Positions 34,607 to 43,682 of a stretch of DNA of 51,221 bases are shown in pieces. A program made the position numbers and the translations under genes. The notes under the pieces were generated by a model. It did no database searches. It saw only the letters and a list, made by a program, of their open reading frames with translations, and had not been told where the DNA came from. Position 1 is the stretch's first letter. The number at the start of each line of letters is the position of its first letter. This DNA is from Terriglobia bacterium (GTDB lineage Bacteria > Acidobacteriota > Terriglobia > Bryobacterales > Bryobacteraceae), in contig JANXYJ010000194.1 in NCBI GenBank assembly GCA_025350105.1, forward strand, positions 1 to 51,221, in the 5' to 3' direction.

Positions 34607-36706
34607 ATGACACCGGGTACTTGGTACGTAGCGGAACACATCTTTACTTGCCTGCTGGCCGCATTGGTGCTGGGCGGCATTCTGGGTTATCTGATTCATT
34701 GGTTCAGTAGCAAAAGTTTAGCGGCCAACCTGGAAGGCGAGTGGGCGCGCAAACTGGGGTTGGTGAACGACGAAAGATCGAACCTGGCGGTGCAGTTGAA
34801 AGCCGCCGAAGGCAGCGTGACGGATTGGAAGACCAAATTCGCCGGGCTTGATGGCGATCACAAAACGCTCACCGCGAAGTTTGCTGATCTAACTGGAAAG
34901 ATTCCCGCGCTGGAAGCCGCTATCGCCGGTTGGGTTGCCAAGTCCGCTGTGTGGGATAGCGATCGCGCCAAGCTGCAGATGGACTTGAAGGCTTGCGCGG
35001 AGGCTCGCGGAAAGCTGGAAACCGAAGTTGCCGATTGGGTGACCAAAGGCAAAGCTTGGGACACGCAACGCGCCAGTCTGGATGCGGAGTGGAACAATAA
35101 ACTAATTGCTGCCAATGACGGCCGCGCAAAACTCCAAGCCAGCCTGACTGCATTGCAGGATGATCATGCAAAGATCAAGACCAGTTTTGCCGATGTGCAG
35201 GGAAAAATCGCGCCGCTCGAAGGCGTGGTGGCCGGATGGGTTGCCAAGTCGGCGTTGTGGGATGGCGACAAATCCAAATTGCAGGCGGACTTGAAGTCAG
35301 CCACCGATGTGCGCAGCAAGTTGGAAATGGAAGTGACCGAGCTTTCGGCGCGCTTGAGTTCCACCGATGCGCAACTGAAGAAGGCAATCGCCGATGACAA
35401 GGCCGACGATTCTGCCTACGAGAAAACCATCGCCGACCTGCGTATGCGGCTCTCTGCTCTGGATGCCGAGAAAACCAGGGCGCAAGCGGGCGTTGCCGAT
35501 CTGACGGCACGCTTGAACTCCGCCCAGGCGCAATTGCAGAAGGCCATTGCCGACGACAAAGCGGACGATTCTGCTTACGAAAAGACCATTGCCGAGTTGC
35601 ACGCCAAGCTGGCCACGGCCGATACCACTCATCATCAATGGGTATTGCGCGTGAAGGAAACGGAAGCGCATGTGCACGAATGGCAGCAGCGCTTCAACGC
35701 CCTAGAAGCCGAGCACGGCAAGACCAAGCATCACTTTGCAGAGGTGTCCAGTAAGCTTGGTCCGCTGGAAGGGGCCATTGCAGGCTGGGTGGCGAAGTCC
35801 GCGTTGTGGGATTCCGATCGCGCCAAGCTGCAAGTGGAAATCCGCGATCTTACGGCGCGCCTGCACAGCACCGATGCGCAGCTGAAAAAGGCAATCGACG
35901 ACGATAAGGCCCGTGATTTGGAAAGCGCCGCCACTTACGAAAAAACCATTGCCGACCTGCGGGGCCGCATCACCGCGATGACATCGGCGGTGGACGATTG
36001 GACCGCACGTGGCCGCACGTGGGAAGCCCGCGAGGCCGATTACAACAGTAAGCTGCAGGCTGCCGCTGGCTTACAAGCAAGCGGCGCCGTGCAGGAGCGG
36101 ACGATCACTGATTTACGCGCCCGTGTGGCGATGCTGGAACAAGACTGGCGCGCCCGTTATACGTCATTGGAGACTGAACATGCCCAGTGCGTCACCAGAT
36201 ACGCCGTGCTGGAATCCAAATTGGCTGCCGCGCCGATGGCCATGGCGGCAACTGCAACGTCATCGGGCACGGCCGGAATGGCTAATAAGACGGGTGGCGA
36301 CATTGAAGACATCGAAGGCATCGGTCCGGTTTATGGCGGTAAGCTGCGCGGCATTGGGATCTACTGGATTCACGAACTGCTGGAAGCTGGCAAGGACCCC
36401 GAAGGCCGTGCCCGCATTGTGGAGGGCACGGGCATTGAAAAGCACCTGGTTCTGAAATGGGTGAATCATGCGGACCTGCTGCGCGTTTCGGGCGTCACTC
36501 CCAATTGGGCTGAATTGCTGGAAGCTTCCGGCGTGGATACGGTGAAGGAATTGCGCAACCGCGTGCCGGCGAATCTCCAAAAGAAGATGGAGGAGACCAA
36601 TCCCACCAATGGCAACGGCCGTTACGCGCCTACCGTGCCGGACTTGGAAACGGTCACACGGTGGGTGGAGCAGGCGAAGACGATGACGCCGAAGCTGACG
36701 TACTAA
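34607..36706 (+). CDS. Membrane-anchored coiled-coil repeat protein with C-terminal DUF4332/HhH domain
   Basis: A 699-residue protein. A single membrane helix (about 12-32) is followed by a long heptad-rich coiled coil (50-545) and an Ala/Thr linker. The C-terminal DUF4332-type helix-hairpin-helix region (about 563-690) shows IEDIEGIGPVYGGKLRGIGI and VSGVTPNWAELLEASGVDTVKEL. The coiled coil contains two repeat families, three copies each: a 25-residue unit around GWVAKSALWDSDRAKLQ and a unit around AQLKKAIADDKADDSAYEKT. Tandem HhH motifs of this sort usually bind DNA or self-assemble. It is cotranscribed with BON-OmpA, suggesting a wall-to-cytoplasm tether. Confidence 0.85.
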   Translation: MTPGTWYVAEHIFTCLLAALVLGGILGYLIHWFSSKSLAANLEGEWARKLGLVNDERSNLAVQLKAAEGSVTDWKTKFAGLDGDHKTLTAKFADLTGKIPALEAAIAGWVAKSAVWDSDRAKLQMDLKACAEARGKLETEVADWVTKGKAWDTQRASLDAEWNNKLIAANDGRAKLQASLTALQDDHAKIKTSFADVQGKIAPLEGVVAGWVAKSALWDGDKSKLQADLKSATDVRSKLEMEVTELSARLSSTDAQLKKAIADDKADDSAYEKTIADLRMRLSALDAEKTRAQAGVADLTARLNSAQAQLQKAIADDKADDSAYEKTIAELHAKLATADTTHHQWVLRVKETEAHVHEWQQRFNALEAEHGKTKHHFAEVSSKLGPLEGAIAGWVAKSALWDSDRAKLQVEIRDLTARLHSTDAQLKKAIDDDKARDLESAATYEKTIADLRGRITAMTSAVDDWTARGRTWEAREADYNSKLQAAAGLQASGAVQERTITDLRARVAMLEQDWRARYTSLETEHAQCVTRYAVLESKLAAAPMAMAATATSSGTAGMANKTGGDIEDIEGIGPVYGGKLRGIGIYWIHELLEAGKDPEGRARIVEGTGIEKHLVLKWVNHADLLRVSGVTPNWAELLEASGVDTVKELRNRVPANLQKKMEETNPTNGNGRYAPTVPDLETVTRWVEQAKTMTPKLTY
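34904..35962 (+). repeat. Two interleaved coding repeat families in the coiled-coil gene
   Basis: Family A is 75 bp (25 codons), at 34904-34978, about 35210-35284 and 35759-35833; each copy encodes a GWVAKS(A/V)xWD core. Family B encodes an AQL(K/Q)KAI(A/D)DDKA...YEKTIA core, at 35351-35443, 35510-35602 and 35858-35962; the third copy has a 12-bp insertion. They look like ancient internal duplications. Confidence 0.85.
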
Positions 36707-36730
36707 TCAGCAAACGGTAAGCAACAAAGG

Positions 36731-36772
36731 CCGGGCGCTCCGCATAAAACGGGGCGCCGGGTTTCTGGTTTT
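36731..36772 (+). terminator. Rho-independent terminator
   Basis: CCGGGCGCTCCG pairs with CGGGGCGCCGGG around a short A-rich loop, followed by GTTTCTGGTTTT. It ends the BON-OmpA/coiled-coil operon just before the convergent rapZ. Confidence 0.75.
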
Positions 36773-36780
36773 AAACATTC

Positions 36781-37725
36781 TTACTTCAAAATGTCGCGGT
36801 GGGTTTCTTTCACGCGGAACCCCGCGGCTGCCAGCCGCTTGCGGATTTCCGAAGTGATCAGCACGCTGCGATGGTGGCCACCCGTGCAGCCGAACGAAAT
36901 CGTCAGATAGCTTTTGCCCTCGCTGATATAGTGCGGGATCAGGTAGATTAGCAGCTCTGAAATCCGTTCGATAAATTCAATCGATTGCGGGAAGGACCGG
37001 ATGTAACGCGCCACCCCGGGATGCTTTCCGGTTTTGTGCTTGAACTCCGGAATGTAGTTGGGGTTGGGCAGAAAGCGGACGTCAAACACCAGATCGCTAT
37101 CGGGCGGGACGCCGTGCCGGTAGCCGAAGCTGGTCACTTGCACCAGCACATCCGGTCCGCCCTTCTTCTCACCAAAGCTGCGGTGAATGGTCTCGCGCAG
37201 TTCGTGCACGTTGAACTTGGTGGTGTTGATGATGGGGTCGGCCAGCTTGCGAATGGGCTCCAGAAACTGGCGCTCCCGGCGCACGTTCTTGGCCACGCTG
37301 TGTCCCAGCCCCAGCGGATGCGGCCGGCGCGTTTCGCTGAAGCGCCGCACAATGGTGTCTTCTTCGGCTTCCAGAAACACCAGCCGCGTGGGCACAATGC
37401 GGCGGATTTTCTTGAACAACGCGGGGAAGCGTTCCAGCGCCTCGCCTTCGCGAATGTCCACCACCAGCGCGGCGTGGCGGATGTTGGGTGCGTGCTTGGT
37501 CAGTTCGGCGAATTTGGGAATCAGGTCAATCGGCAGATTATCCACCGAGTAGTATCCCAAATCCTCGAACGCCTTGAGCACGGTCCCCTTGCCGGATCCG
37601 CTCAGCCCGGTAATGATCACCAGATCCGTAGCGGCGGCAAGTGCAGGCGTAGCCGGTGCGGCAGCCGCCGGCAAGGCGGCCGCCACCGTTTGCGCAGTTG
37701 TTTTCGCAGGCCTTTTCGCGGGCAT
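36781..37725 (-). CDS. rapZ: RapZ-type nucleotide-binding protein
   Basis: A 314-residue P-loop protein; in E. coli, RapZ (YvcJ in Bacillus) controls amino-sugar synthesis by steering a small RNA. Walker A TGLSGSGKG is at residues 39-47, followed by AFEDLGYYSVDNLP. The C-terminal domain has VFDVRFLPNPNY and TISFGCTGGHHRSV, the conserved ligand-binding region. The first 34 residues (KRPAKTTAQTVAAALPAAAA...) are an Ala/Pro-rich, basic extension not found in the usual 280-290-residue forms. It starts 3 bp after the hpf stop. Confidence 0.95.
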   Translation of the reverse strand: MPAKRPAKTTAQTVAAALPAAAAPATPALAAATDLVIITGLSGSGKGTVLKAFEDLGYYSVDNLPIDLIPKFAELTKHAPNIRHAALVVDIREGEALERFPALFKKIRRIVPTRLVFLEAEEDTIVRRFSETRRPHPLGLGHSVAKNVRRERQFLEPIRKLADPIINTTKFNVHELRETIHRSFGEKKGGPDVLVQVTSFGYRHGVPPDSDLVFDVRFLPNPNYIPEFKHKTGKHPGVARYIRSFPQSIEFIERISELLIYLIPHYISEGKSYLTISFGCTGGHHRSVLITSEIRKRLAAAGFRVKETHRDILK

Positions 37726-37728
37726 GTC

Positions 37729-38307
37729 TTACCCCTCGATCATATCCAAGTGTCCGTCCGGCCGGCGGATCAACATCGTGATGCGATCCTGGGTGATGCG
37801 ATCCGGCGCCACGCTGCGAAACACGATGTATTGGCGGCCGTCTTCCATCAGCAGCAGTGCTTCCTCCTGCGTGATGGGTTTGCGGCGCTCATGGGTACGC
37901 ACTCGAAAAATTCGCGGCTTGGGCCTGTCGATAGTGATCCCCGGAACCGGCGGTTGAACTTTGCGCGAGCCAACATCCGCGGTTTCGCGCTTGGCTACCG
38001 ACTGGCGGCGCCGCAGCTCCCGTCCCCGCGCATTGTGTTTCAGCGCTTGTTTTTCCAGCTTCAACAGAGCCGCGCTCACCGCGTGGAACAAGTCCGCGTC
38101 GCCGCCCAGGCCCACTAACGTGTGATCGTGGATCTGCAGCGTCACTTCCGCCTTGTGCAGATGCCGTTCGTTGGTAAGCACCACGTGGGCGGATTTTTCA
38201 CCCGCGGCGCTATCCAGCAGCTTGGCCAGTTTGCCGAACTTGGTGTCCAGCTTTTCTTGAACCTTGGCGGGTAAATCGTGGGGGAGTCCTTTGTAGGTAA
38301 CTTTCAT
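37729..38307 (-). CDS. hpf: Long-form ribosome hibernation-promoting factor
   Basis: A 192-residue protein. The N-terminal S30AE domain (1-100) contains KVTYKGLPHDLPAKVQEKLDTK and KAEVTLQIHDHTLVG, which bind the 30S decoding centre. A variable linker leads to the C-terminal dimerisation domain (about 140-192: KPITQEEALLLMEDGRQYIVF...MLIRRPDGHLDMIEG), which forms 100S ribosome dimers. The C-terminal domain has an inserted RSVAPDRITQDRI in place of the usual short turn. It lies between rpoN and rapZ, a conserved order in many Gram-negative bacteria. Confidence 0.94.
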   Translation of the reverse strand: MKVTYKGLPHDLPAKVQEKLDTKFGKLAKLLDSAAGEKSAHVVLTNERHLHKAEVTLQIHDHTLVGLGGDADLFHAVSAALLKLEKQALKHNARGRELRRRQSVAKRETADVGSRKVQPPVPGITIDRPKPRIFRVRTHERRKPITQEEALLLMEDGRQYIVFRSVAPDRITQDRITMLIRRPDGHLDMIEG

Positions 38308-38363
38308 GAATTTGATGGAATGGATTTGGCGGTAGGAATCTGCCGGATGGTTTTCGTTGCTGC

Positions 38364-39974
38364 CTAGCTCCGCACCCGGCGCTGGTGCGTTGACGGAATC
38401 CGCATATCCTCCCGATACTTGGCTACCGTGCGGCGCGTCACCTGAATTCCTTCCGATTGCAGCCGCTCGGTAATCTGTTCGTCGGTCAGCGGATGCGCCT
38501 GATCCTCTTCGTCGATCATTTTCTTTACCCGGCGTTTCAGCAGCAGCAACGGCGTGCCGCCGCCGGAGGGACCCTGCACCGCCTCCGAGAAGAAATACCG
38601 CAGTTCAAAAACGCCTTGCGGGGTGTGTGCGTACTTGCTGGACACCGCGCGGCTCACCGTGGAAGGATGCACGCCGATCTCTTCGGCAATCTCCTTGATC
38701 ATCATTGGCTTCAGAAAGTCCAGGCCGTGTTCCAGGAAATCCATCTGGCGGCTGACGATGGAGTGGCAAACTTTCAGAATCGTCTGCTTGCGCTGCTCGA
38801 TGTTCTTCATCAACTGGATGGCGCTGGCGTAACGCTCCTTCACGTAGTTGCGCACGTCCTTGTCGGGCTGCTGATCGCGATTCAGCATGCTGCGGTACTG
38901 CGAATTCAAGCGCAGTTGCGGAACATCGTCGTCGTTGATTTGAATCAGATATTCTTCGCCGTCTTTGGTGATATAGACGTCCGGCTCCACCTGGCGCGCG
39001 CCGGGTCCCGAATAACGAATCCCGGGCCGCGGGTCCAGATGACGAATTACGTGAAGCGCAATTTCAATGTGCGCCATGGGCCGCTTCAACAAGCGCGCCA
39101 GCTCCTTGAACTGGCGTGCTTCCACCAGTTTCAAATGATCCGCCACAATGTTCCAGGCCACCCCGCCGCGCGCTCCCCGGCTTTCCAGCTGAACCAGCAA
39201 ACATTCGCGCAGATCCGTGCAGCCCACTCCCGCCGGATCCAGACTGTGCACCACTCGCTGGGCTTCGGCCATAGCGGCTTCGCTGTGCCCGTCGGCGGCG
39301 GCGATCTCCGCTAACGAGGACGTCAGGTAGCCGTTCTCGTCCAGATTGCCCAAGATACTATCGGCCGCCGACCGCACATTTTCGCTGATGGCCACCAGCG
39401 CTAGTTGCGAATTCAGGTGATCGGTCAGCGTCACCGGCGATGACAGGAACATCTCAAACGACGGCTTTTCACTGATCTCCGACGCCGGGCTCTTGTAGCC
39501 AGGATCCAGATAGTCGTCAAAATAGCTGCCGAAGTCGATCTCGTCGAAGGGATCGGCGACTTTAGCGTCCACATTGTCTACCGCATCGCTGCCCGCCACT
39601 GTGTCGCCGATGCTGGTAGTTTCGGCGGGCGAAACCAAGGCTGCCGCCTCGGGTATACCGCTTGCCTCACCGTAATTCGGTTCGCCGTCGGCATCCAGAA
39701 ATTCGCGCGGCCCCGCGGTGACCTCAAGTATCGATTGGTCGGAGGGATCGGCTACGCGCTCCGCTTCCAGCAGCGGCTGCAATTCCTCTGCCGTTAGTTC
39801 CTCGCCGCCTTCGCCCGCCTCTTCCAGCACGGGGTTCTCGGCAATCTCGGCCGCAATCATGTCCTTCAACTCCAGCTTGTTCAACTGAAGAAGGCTCACC
39901 ATCTGCACCAGGCCGGGGGTGAGGATCTGCTTTTGCGCGACGCGGATCTGAAGTCTTGGTGAAAGCGTGCCCAT
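38364..39974 (-). CDS. rpoN: RNA polymerase sigma-54 factor
   Basis: A 536-residue sigma factor that recognises -24/-12 promoters and needs an AAA+ activator. Region I at the N-terminus is present (PRLQIRVAQKQILTPGLVQMVSLLQLNKLEL). An acidic, Glu-rich region II (about 50-150) is longer than usual. The core-binding region III follows, and the RpoN box RRTVAKYREDM is at the end. The helix-turn-helix KEIAEEIGVHPSTVSRAVSSKY is visible before it. No -24/-12 promoter was recognised in this window, so its targets lie elsewhere. Confidence 0.97.
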   Translation of the reverse strand: MGTLSPRLQIRVAQKQILTPGLVQMVSLLQLNKLELKDMIAAEIAENPVLEEAGEGGEELTAEELQPLLEAERVADPSDQSILEVTAGPREFLDADGEPNYGEASGIPEAAALVSPAETTSIGDTVAGSDAVDNVDAKVADPFDEIDFGSYFDDYLDPGYKSPASEISEKPSFEMFLSSPVTLTDHLNSQLALVAISENVRSAADSILGNLDENGYLTSSLAEIAAADGHSEAAMAEAQRVVHSLDPAGVGCTDLRECLLVQLESRGARGGVAWNIVADHLKLVEARQFKELARLLKRPMAHIEIALHVIRHLDPRPGIRYSGPGARQVEPDVYITKDGEEYLIQINDDDVPQLRLNSQYRSMLNRDQQPDKDVRNYVKERYASAIQLMKNIEQRKQTILKVCHSIVSRQMDFLEHGLDFLKPMMIKEIAEEIGVHPSTVSRAVSSKYAHTPQGVFELRYFFSEAVQGPSGGGTPLLLLKRRVKKMIDEEDQAHPLTDEQITERLQSEGIQVTRRTVAKYREDMRIPSTHQRRVRS

Positions 39975-40149
39975 GTACTAATCTATCTGGTCGTCTACCT
40001 GAACGTCGTTTCTGTAAACGTCTTTTTTTGAAGAACGCTGACGCTTGGCGGCGGAATGCTTGCCGCCTGCTTTCATGCTAACACTTGACTGTTCCTTTCC
40101 ACGCCAAAGAATGATGAAGAAAAAGCTGTAGGCGGGTGGCGAAAAGCGA

Positions 40150-40155
40150 TATAAT
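40150..40155 (+). promoter_or_regulatory. Consensus -10 element of the PP2C gene
   Basis: TATAAT ends 10 nt before the ATG at 40,166, with no clear -35 and no ribosome site between. The transcript would be leaderless or nearly so. Confidence 0.4.
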
Positions 40156-40165
40156 AAGCGCTTCC

Positions 40166-41173
40166 ATGCGTTATCTGTCGGCGAACGCGCAACATGTCGG
40201 GGCGCGGGAGTATCAGCAGGACTTCTTTGGTCTGGCCGGGCCAGAACACGCGCAGATGGAACCCGGGCAACGCCTGGCCGACCCGCAGTTCGCCGCACAC
40301 GCTGGTTTCCTGGCGGTTCTATGCGATGGCATGGGTGGCATGGCCCATGGCGACGTGGCCAGCAAAACCGCGGTTCAATCCATGTTGCGGGCCTACGCGC
40401 GTAAGACTCCGCAGGAAAGCATTCCCGATGCCCTTGAGCGCAGCGTCCGTGAGGCCAATCAACAAGTCCTGATTGCCGCCAACGATCTGGGCATGCCGGA
40501 AGCGGTAGGGACGACGCTGGTGGCGGCGGTCCTGCACACTGCGCCGGAGGGCCAGGAGTTCTTATACTTCGCATCGGTAGGCGATAGCGGTTTGTTTCAT
40601 GTCACTGGAGGCGTCAGCGGAGGACTTGGGGGCGGTCAGTTGCACACCGTCAATCAGCCTCATGTTTACGCCAACGTGCTGGACCGCGCCGTCGCCAATG
40701 GTGCAATCTCCCAGCAACAAGCCGAACAGCATCCGGAGCGCGAATCGCTTACCAGCTTCGTCGGCATTCAGAATTTGACCGAGATCGATCGCAACACGGA
40801 GCCCTGGCCCGTCGCTGCCGGCGATACCATCCTGCTGGCCAGTGATGGCATGTTCAAAACCCTGGAGGCGCACGAAATTGCCGCCGCGCTGGATGGTGAC
40901 CCGCGCCGTTGGCCCCAGACGCTGGTCGATCAGGTGCTTGCCAAGCAAAGGCCGGGGCAGGACAACGTCACGGTTGTTTCGGTGACTTTGGACAATGGAT
41001 GGTTTGCCCCGTTGGAGGTTCCTGCAGCCAGCGTGTTCCAGGACGGGCAACCTTCGCTTGCCGATTTGTCCGCCGCATCCTCCACGCCTTCACGCTTTCT
41101 GATGCTGGCGATTTTATTCCTGATCGTGGCGCTGGGGCTTGCCGGGCTATGGTTTTTCCACGCCCGCCGTTAA
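40166..41173 (+). CDS. Membrane-anchored PP2C-type Ser/Thr phosphatase
   Basis: A 335-residue protein phosphatase. Metal-binding and catalytic motifs of the PP2C fold are present: VGAREYQQDFFGL near 12, LCDGMGGMAHGDVAS (about 50-65), VGTTLVAA, VGDSGLF, LLASDGMFKTL and GQDNVTVV. The C-terminus is a single membrane helix (FLMLAILFLIVALGLAGLWFF) with a short basic tail, so the catalytic domain faces the cytoplasm. It likely opposes a Ser/Thr kinase that is not in the window. ATG 40,166 is used; an upstream in-frame GTG at 40,136 would add ten residues. Confidence 0.93.
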   Translation: MRYLSANAQHVGAREYQQDFFGLAGPEHAQMEPGQRLADPQFAAHAGFLAVLCDGMGGMAHGDVASKTAVQSMLRAYARKTPQESIPDALERSVREANQQVLIAANDLGMPEAVGTTLVAAVLHTAPEGQEFLYFASVGDSGLFHVTGGVSGGLGGGQLHTVNQPHVYANVLDRAVANGAISQQQAEQHPERESLTSFVGIQNLTEIDRNTEPWPVAAGDTILLASDGMFKTLEAHEIAAALDGDPRRWPQTLVDQVLAKQRPGQDNVTVVSVTLDNGWFAPLEVPAASVFQDGQPSLADLSAASSTPSRFLMLAILFLIVALGLAGLWFFHARR

Positions 41174-41205
41174 CCCTCAGTGGCCTTTAAACCAAAATTA
41201 GAACG

Positions 41206-41808
41206 TCAGGGCGCTTCGCTGCGCTCATCGCCGCGTTTCACCTGCGCCCTCCGCCGGCCTTCCGTCAGGTTAGCCGCCGCCTGCTGCCTGGCGGCGTCAC
41301 TGATTTTGATATTATTCACCACCTGCCTGGCGCCGGCCGTTCTGGCCATTCGCGTGGCCGCACCCTTGTGCTGAGCCACGCTGGTTTGCCCTTCCCAGAA
41401 GGCAACCCCGCCTTGCACCCGAACCTTGAACCCGTCCAGGCCAATTTTTGAGCGGGCTAGCTTCGCCCGAATGACCGCTTCCAACGCCTTATCCTGCTGC
41501 GCCGTCGTCCCCATGGAAGGAACCGGATTGCGCCCAGAACCGCCCTTGGATGAAACCCCGTTGGAAGAAGCCACGCGGGAAACCGCCTTGGGCGCAGGGG
41601 CAACGGCCGCGGGACCTGGGGTGGGTTTATTCTGGTTTGTTCCACTGGACGAGGCATTGCCAGATTCAACCCCAGCCGGGGTTGCCCCCGCCGGTAGCCG
41701 TCGCACCGGAACGGGTGACCCGCCCGGGGGGCTGGCTTGCCCCAACAGCACTACGCACGATAACATCCACGAAAGCAAGCACCTGACGCCGACCCGGGTA
41801 GAATCCAT
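41206..41808 (-). CDS. Exported BON-domain protein
   Basis: A 200-residue protein with an N-terminal signal peptide (about 1-26, LLSWMLSCVVLLGQAS). A Pro/Ser/Asn-rich linker (27-100) leads to a BON domain (about 103-175): LEAVIRAKLARSKIGLDGFKVRVQGGVAFWEG then ARTAGARQVVNNIKI. The tail is basic. BON proteins attach to membranes or the wall in the periplasm. It converges on the PP2C gene, 32 bp apart. A competing plus-strand frame across it has no family sequence and is a shadow. Confidence 0.8.
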   Translation of the reverse strand: MDSTRVGVRCLLSWMLSCVVLLGQASPPGGSPVPVRRLPAGATPAGVESGNASSSGTNQNKPTPGPAAVAPAPKAVSRVASSNGVSSKGGSGRNPVPSMGTTAQQDKALEAVIRAKLARSKIGLDGFKVRVQGGVAFWEGQTSVAQHKGAATRMARTAGARQVVNNIKISDAARQQAAANLTEGRRRAQVKRGDERSEAP

Positions 41809-42041
41809 GTACCTTAGTTGGCGCTGCGAGCTAGTATTCTCAGATTTTCTTTAGGGCGTACGACAGCGCCACTGCAAACCCGCCAATCCCCGTTCCACCA
41901 AGCAGGGTAACAAGTCGGTGAATATCCCGCGAATCATCCGTGAATTAGCGCAGGCGCCCGCCTTTTGCGCGGCGAACTTGTTAGGCTTAAAACGAAACCA
42001 ACCGCACGCCTGAAATTGGCTCCAGTACCAAAACAACGTAG

Positions 42042-43475
42042 ATGAACAGTTCCCTTTTCCGCAAGCTTCTGGTGGCCGCCCTGGCGCTTCTTGCCGTGAC
42101 CGTGGTTCTGGTCTACTACACGTTGACCTCTTACGCCGAACAGTTGGGAAATCCGGTATCGGGGATGGTTCGCAATCGCGTCCTTTGGATCGCGCTCAGC
42201 GCTTCGGCGCTGGCTGTCGTGGTTGCCGGCATTGTCGCGCATTCGCTCACCAACCGGGTCATCCGGCTAAAGCACCTGGCGGACGGCATGTTGGGCCTGG
42301 CTCCAGAAAAACGAAACATGATTGGGGAGCAGGACGATTTGGGATCGCTCGAACGGTCCCTGTCCGGTGTCGCCAGTGAACTCAGCACCCTGGTGCAGGA
42401 TCTGCGCTTTGAATCCGCTCGGCGCGAGGCTGTGCTGGCGGGAATGACCGAAGGCGTCTTGGCCGTTGACCGCGAAACCCGCGTCACCTTTTGCAATCAG
42501 CCGCTGTTGCGCGCCATCGGGTACCGCGGTGAAAAGTACGAAGGCCTGGGGTTGCTGGAGTTGGTGCGCGACCCCGTGTTGCATGATTTAATTCGCCGCA
42601 CGCTCAATACCGGCGAACCGGCGAAGTTGCGCTTTCACCTGTTTGCCGATACCCCGCGCACCTTTGAGGTGCAGGCTACTCCCTTCGCCATGCCCAGCGG
42701 GCGCGGCGCCATGGCCGTGTTCCATGACATTACCGATCTCGAACGCCTGGAACAGGTCCGCAAGGATTTCGTAGCCAACGTTTCCCACGAATTGCGCACG
42801 CCCTTGGCCGGTATCATCGGGTACGCTGATACTTTGCTCGAAGGCGCGCTCGAAGACGAACGGAATCGCCGCCGTTTCGTCGAAATTATCCGCTCCAATG
42901 CGGTTCGCCTGGGTAGCATTTCCTCCGATCTGCTTTCGCTTTCCGAGCTCGAATCCGGCGCCGATCGCGAGGAGGCCGAAGTGGTTTCCCTGCGTGGGGT
43001 GCTGGAATCGGTTCTGCAAACCATGGAGGCCGAAGCCCAAGCCCGTCAGGTACACCTGATCCGCGGCCCGCTGCCGGATCTGTTTGTCAGCGGTAGCCGC
43101 CTGCGCCTGGAACAAGCGCTTTTGAATCTGGTGGCCAATGCGGTCAAGTTCAATAAAACTGGCGGCGAGGTGCGTGTGGGCATTGAAACCAAACCGGCCG
43201 GCCGCGTTGCCATTACCGTTGCCGATACTGGCGTCGGCATCCCGTCGCAGGATGTACCGCGCATTTTTGAACGCTTCTATCGTGTCGATAAGGCCCGCTC
43301 ACGGCAAGTGGGCGGGACGGGTTTGGGGCTTTCGATTGTGAAACACGCAGTGGAAAGAATGAACGGAACCGTCAGCGTAGAAAGCCAATTGGGCAAGGGC
43401 TCGATTTTTACCATTCTACTGCCCATGGCATCTCCTACAGATACCAAGCCCCCCCAAAAAGTTACACCTTTGTAA
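42042..43475 (+). CDS. phoR: PhoR-type sensor histidine kinase
   Basis: A 477-residue kinase with two membrane helices (about 8-28 and 47-68) around a short periplasmic loop, HAMP (68-120), PAS (about 128-235), HisKA with phosphoacceptor His249 (NVSHELRTPLAG) and HATPase. The last has NLVANAVKFNK, VADTGVGIP, FERFY and GGTGLGLSIVKH. Domain order and the position directly upstream of a porin-pst-phoU block support phosphate sensing. Unlike most phoR genes it has no phoB next to it: upstream is the BON gene on the other strand. Confidence 0.92.
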   Translation: MNSSLFRKLLVAALALLAVTVVLVYYTLTSYAEQLGNPVSGMVRNRVLWIALSASALAVVVAGIVAHSLTNRVIRLKHLADGMLGLAPEKRNMIGEQDDLGSLERSLSGVASELSTLVQDLRFESARREAVLAGMTEGVLAVDRETRVTFCNQPLLRAIGYRGEKYEGLGLLELVRDPVLHDLIRRTLNTGEPAKLRFHLFADTPRTFEVQATPFAMPSGRGAMAVFHDITDLERLEQVRKDFVANVSHELRTPLAGIIGYADTLLEGALEDERNRRRFVEIIRSNAVRLGSISSDLLSLSELESGADREEAEVVSLRGVLESVLQTMEAEAQARQVHLIRGPLPDLFVSGSRLRLEQALLNLVANAVKFNKTGGEVRVGIETKPAGRVAITVADTGVGIPSQDVPRIFERFYRVDKARSRQVGGTGLGLSIVKHAVERMNGTVSVESQLGKGSIFTILLPMASPTDTKPPQKVTPL

Positions 43476-43604
43476 CTCAACCTTCATTTGATAGCTATGA
43501 TTCGTTCGCTAAAGTCGTAACGGCCCCCAAACGTTGTAATACGAATTCGCTTATCAGTGTCTCAGTACGCGGTCACTCACTTGTCATTTTTTGTTCATGA
43601 CAAG
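43461..43604. promoter_or_regulatory. Cluster of PHO-like half sites before the porin gene
   Basis: GTTACA-CCTT-TGTAAC (43461-43476) is an inverted repeat. TCGTAAC (43515-43521) and TTGTAAT (43534-43540) lie further along. CTTGTCAT-N9-ATGACAAG (43580-43604) is a perfect 8-bp inverted repeat whose left half equals the E. coli-like PHO half site (T)TGTCAT. These resemble the half sites before pstS. Confidence 0.5.
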
Positions 43605-43682
43605 AGCACGTAGTCCCGCTAATCTTGACGCACAGTGGGTTGAAGACGCTGCCGTCGGTGGCTAAGTAGAGGAGTGAACCAA

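Noticed and set aside
36985-38118. 377-codon open frame on the plus strand
   Set aside because: Antisense to rapZ and hpf, both firmly recognised; the frame is open because of GC-rich codon bias.
39978-40574. 198-codon minus-strand frame upstream of rpoN
   Set aside because: It covers the PP2C catalytic region on the other strand and has low-complexity, Pro/Arg-rich sequence.
41426-41854. 142-codon plus-strand frame competing with the BON gene
   Set aside because: The minus-strand frame has a signal peptide and a BON domain; this one has only Pro/Gly-rich sequence.
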